This document shows positions 62,011 to 64,000 of a stretch of 64,000 nucleotides of DNA, piece by piece. The notes beneath the pieces were generated by a model. That model searched no databases. It was not told where the DNA came from and worked only from the letters and a program-made list of their open reading frames with translations. The stretch is from UBA4782 sp034430215. Lineage in GTDB: Bacteria; Chloroflexota; Anaerolineae; Anaerolineales; Anaerolineaceae. A program made the position numbers and the translations under genes. Positions within the stretch are counted from its first letter, which is position 1; each line of letters begins with the position of its first letter. The stretch spans positions 1-64,000 of the forward strand of contig DAOUFE010000037.1 of assembly GCA_034430215.1 (NCBI GenBank), written 5' to 3'.

Positions 62011-63777
62011 CTATCCAACCTGTGCGGCTTCAATAATGATAACAGTAATATTGTCATCACCGCCTGCTGCATTAGCAGCCGCTATCAATTTTTCACAGGC
62101 TGCCTGTGGGCTGACGCTTTCCTGCACAAGTTTGTATATATAATCGTCTTCAACCATTTCCCACAATCCGTCAGAGCATAGCAATACTTTATCCCCGGGT
62201 TCGAGGGTGATCATATTTACATCAACTTCGACCATGCTCTTATCGCCAATGGTACGGTAAATGACATTACGTTGTGGGTGAATTCGGGCATCTTCTCGCC
62301 GGATTTGACCAGTTGCGATCAGTCGTTCTATCAGTGAATGATCTGTCGTGATGCGCCGGATTCCCTGCCGGTCAATGACATATCCTCGGCTGTCACCCAC
62401 ATGGGCGTAGAATACTTTCAACCCATCCACTACCGCCATCACCAGCGTGGAACCCATATCAGTTCCTGCTGCTTTACGAAGATCATAAACCGATTTATTG
62501 GCGCCATTTACTGCATCTTTCAGCCACTCGGTCCAATCCATTCCACCAGTACGGGCTTTGGTAGATGCCAGGTCAGCAGGAGCACGCTGTGCAAAATAAT
62601 TAACAATGGTGCCGCTGGCTACTTCACCAGCTGAATGTCCTCCCATGCCATCTGCCACAACAAATACGCCTAGAGGCTGCGGATGGGATTGGACGGATCG
62701 CGTGGTAGCTACAGTGAACATGGAATCTTCATTCAAGTTACGCACCATTCCAACATTCGTGAGCTTGCCAATATGAAGATCAATGGGAATGGCTGTCAAT
62801 GCATCATTGACGATTGCTTCCAGGGTATTCGCCAACTCTTTTCCACTTCTAAAACCTTGCGGACCAAATGCCTGTTTTACCATAGCATTAATGGAGTCAG
62901 GGAGATTTGGATCAGGTTCAATAGTGGTCTTCCCGGTCAGCCATTGATAAAGCAAGAAAACCAATCCTTTTAAATCATTCAACCTTCCCTGTTCAAGGGA
63001 ATCATTATCAAGGATGAAAGAATTCTGGAAATTTGCCCATACCAATCGGTCACCGCTAAAGCCAATGAAAGCTGGATCGATCTGTCCATTAAAGGTAACG
63101 TGATTGCGATATAGATAATCAATGGCACGAGCCAATCCAATCACCCAACGTAACGCCTGATTCTGCTCCATAGGTTGTGGAATGGTATCGACAGGTGGGG
63201 TCACAACACAATAACGAGGTACCCCACCAATAGTTTCGTTGAAAGCAGCCAGAGGCGCACGAATGTTGGCATGTACTAAACCCATCTCTGCTATCTGCAC
63301 AATGTTGGCTGATAATGGCTGCGTGCTTTCGCATAGCTGCAGGTCAATTGCAACGGCTTCCATCTGTGTGCCACATGAGCTACAGAATTGATCAGGCTCA
63401 ACCCCTTCTTCCCATTTGGAATGTACTGCCCCACAACTGGGACACTTGCGGATCATATATTTCTGATCCACGCCAATTTCTCTTACCTGGTAGCAAAATT
63501 GAGCCTGATTGTCGCTGAAAAGCAGCCGCATGTTGACAAATCGATCACCAAAAATTGCGCCATCTGGTCTGGGTTCCAGAACAGGAAGAGGAGGAAGGGG
63601 GCGGGTACCATGCCGTGTAGGATCGACTGCAGCTTCGGGAAGTGGAATGGTTGCAGCAGGGATCTTATCCAATCGTTTGGTTGGTCTGGCTTGCGGTTCT
63701 TCCAATTTTGTGCCACATTTGGTGCAAAATTTTGCACCTTCATTGTTCACATGTTTACATTTTGGGCATTCACTCAT
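62011..63777 (-). CDS. zinc-ribbon pseudokinase-PP2C phosphatase fusion
   Basis: A 588-residue paralogue of the fusion at 48378. An N-terminal zinc ribbon (CPKCKHVNNEGAKFCTKC), a kinase-like region (about 75-320) with a CPSC/CSSC pair inserted and no recognisable HRD or DFG, and an intact PP2C (about 335-588: NEDSMF, ADGMGGHSAGE, GDSRGYV, CSDGLWEM, GGDDN). An AGGAGT site precedes the ATG. It is followed by a VWA gene and preceded by an FHA gene, giving a VWA-PP2C-FHA set at this end of the island. Confidence 0.87.
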   Translation of the reverse strand: MSECPKCKHVNNEGAKFCTKCGTKLEEPQARPTKRLDKIPAATIPLPEAAVDPTRHGTRPLPPLPVLEPRPDGAIFGDRFVNMRLLFSDNQAQFCYQVREIGVDQKYMIRKCPSCGAVHSKWEEGVEPDQFCSSCGTQMEAVAIDLQLCESTQPLSANIVQIAEMGLVHANIRAPLAAFNETIGGVPRYCVVTPPVDTIPQPMEQNQALRWVIGLARAIDYLYRNHVTFNGQIDPAFIGFSGDRLVWANFQNSFILDNDSLEQGRLNDLKGLVFLLYQWLTGKTTIEPDPNLPDSINAMVKQAFGPQGFRSGKELANTLEAIVNDALTAIPIDLHIGKLTNVGMVRNLNEDSMFTVATTRSVQSHPQPLGVFVVADGMGGHSAGEVASGTIVNYFAQRAPADLASTKARTGGMDWTEWLKDAVNGANKSVYDLRKAAGTDMGSTLVMAVVDGLKVFYAHVGDSRGYVIDRQGIRRITTDHSLIERLIATGQIRREDARIHPQRNVIYRTIGDKSMVEVDVNMITLEPGDKVLLCSDGLWEMVEDDYIYKLVQESVSPQAACEKLIAAANAAGGDDNITVIIIEAAQVG

Positions 63778-63803
63778 GTCATACTCCTGTAGAAGGTGCA
63801 GCC

Positions 63804-64000
63804 TTATGACGGGATGTACCCGGTGTCTTTGAACGTCAGGGTTATATCACCAACACTGATCTTGTCATCACTGTTCAGAATATTCTTCCGCGTGGGTTTA
63901 CCATTCACCCGGGTTCCATTCAAAGAATTCTGGTCTTCAATGCACACAGCCTGTAAAGTTGAATCGTAATAGATGCTTGCATGAATGGTAGACACAGCTT
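63804..64000 (-). CDS. FHA-domain protein, 5' end beyond the window
   Basis: The last 65 codons of a gene that runs off the right edge. The visible part is the second half of an FHA domain: AVSTIHASIYYD (SxxH), DQNSLNGTRVNG and DKISVGDITLTF. There is no real start codon in view; the frame is open to the edge. What lies N-terminal, perhaps zinc ribbons as in its neighbours, cannot be seen. Confidence 0.85.
   Translation of the reverse strand, partial: AVSTIHASIYYDSTLQAVCIEDQNSLNGTRVNGKPTRKNILNSDDKISVGDITLTFKDTGYIPS

Noticed and set aside
22053..64000. A known secretion (type VI, type VII) or tellurium-resistance operon
   Set aside because: FHA, kinase, PP2C and VWA also occur in those systems, but no secretion core proteins, EccC-like ATPase, TerD or TerC proteins are present.
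22053..64000. A phage-defence island
   Set aside because: Kinases and proteases are seen in some defence systems, but there is no nuclease, helicase, TIR domain or mobile element, and the receptors face outside.

Overview
The window reads as chromosomal DNA of a Chloroflexota bacterium, most likely an anaerobic Anaerolineae-type organism. This is inferred from the oxygen-sensitive four-subunit 2-oxoacid:ferredoxin oxidoreductase, the ferredoxin-nitroreductase fusion, mid-range base composition, and above all the run of receptor-type Ser/Thr kinases, FHA, VWA and double-zinc-ribbon proteins typical of that phylum. No marker gene fixes the species. I found no tRNA, rRNA, CRISPR array, transposase or phage gene. 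No gene-free stretch exceeds 300 bases; the longest (about 210 bases, 16133-16342) holds a REP-like repeat.

Region 1 (1-22046) is mixed housekeeping and sensing. It contains a minus-strand vor/kor-type operon (63-2775), a GT-C-type membrane glycosyltransferase, a soluble PAS histidine kinase with its NarL-type regulator (4545-7012), and a P-type cation ATPase behind a clear yybP-ykoY manganese riboswitch with promoter and terminator (7028-9962). Next come a TetR regulator, a DUF2807 lipoprotein, a CPBP membrane protease, a PAS/GAF/HD-GYP protein and an LppX/LprAFG-like lipoprotein. After these come PriA, a CNNM/CorC transporter and a MEMO-family protein in one minus-strand unit, and finally the ferredoxin-nitroreductase.

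Region 2 (22053-64000 and beyond the right edge) is a block of about 42 kb in which every gene lies on the minus strand and nearly every gene belongs to a protein-phosphorylation network. In order of transcription (right to left): a partial FHA protein, pseudokinase-PP2C, VWA, two zinc-ribbon FHA proteins, an FHA-FHA-ABC transporter, PP2C, a zinc-ribbon GATase-like protein, a LIM/DA1-type metallopeptidase, VWA, a four-zinc-ribbon kinase, a second pseudokinase-PP2C, VWA, a secreted VWA with zinc ribbons, a membrane FHA protein, a kinase-zinc-ribbon-TPR protein, a zinc-ribbon membrane receptor without kinase, and a zinc-ribbon kinase with a polytopic membrane tail. There follow six kinases with different extracellular domains (four-member tandem array plus two), one broken by a stop codon and one catalytically degenerate. 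The block ends with two membrane-anchored subtilisin-like proteases.

The unifying signature is a short CxxC-x(10-12)-CxxC zinc ribbon of near-constant sequence, placed on kinases, phosphatases, proteases, VWA, FHA and ABC proteins alike. By topology these ribbons are in the cytoplasm. I infer that the island encodes one membrane-spanning signalling assembly: extracellular sensor domains drive cytosolic kinases, FHA domains read phosphothreonine, PP2C enzymes reset it, VWA proteins scaffold it, and the proteases and ABC exporter are outputs. The wiring is inference; the domain content and gene order are read from the sequence.
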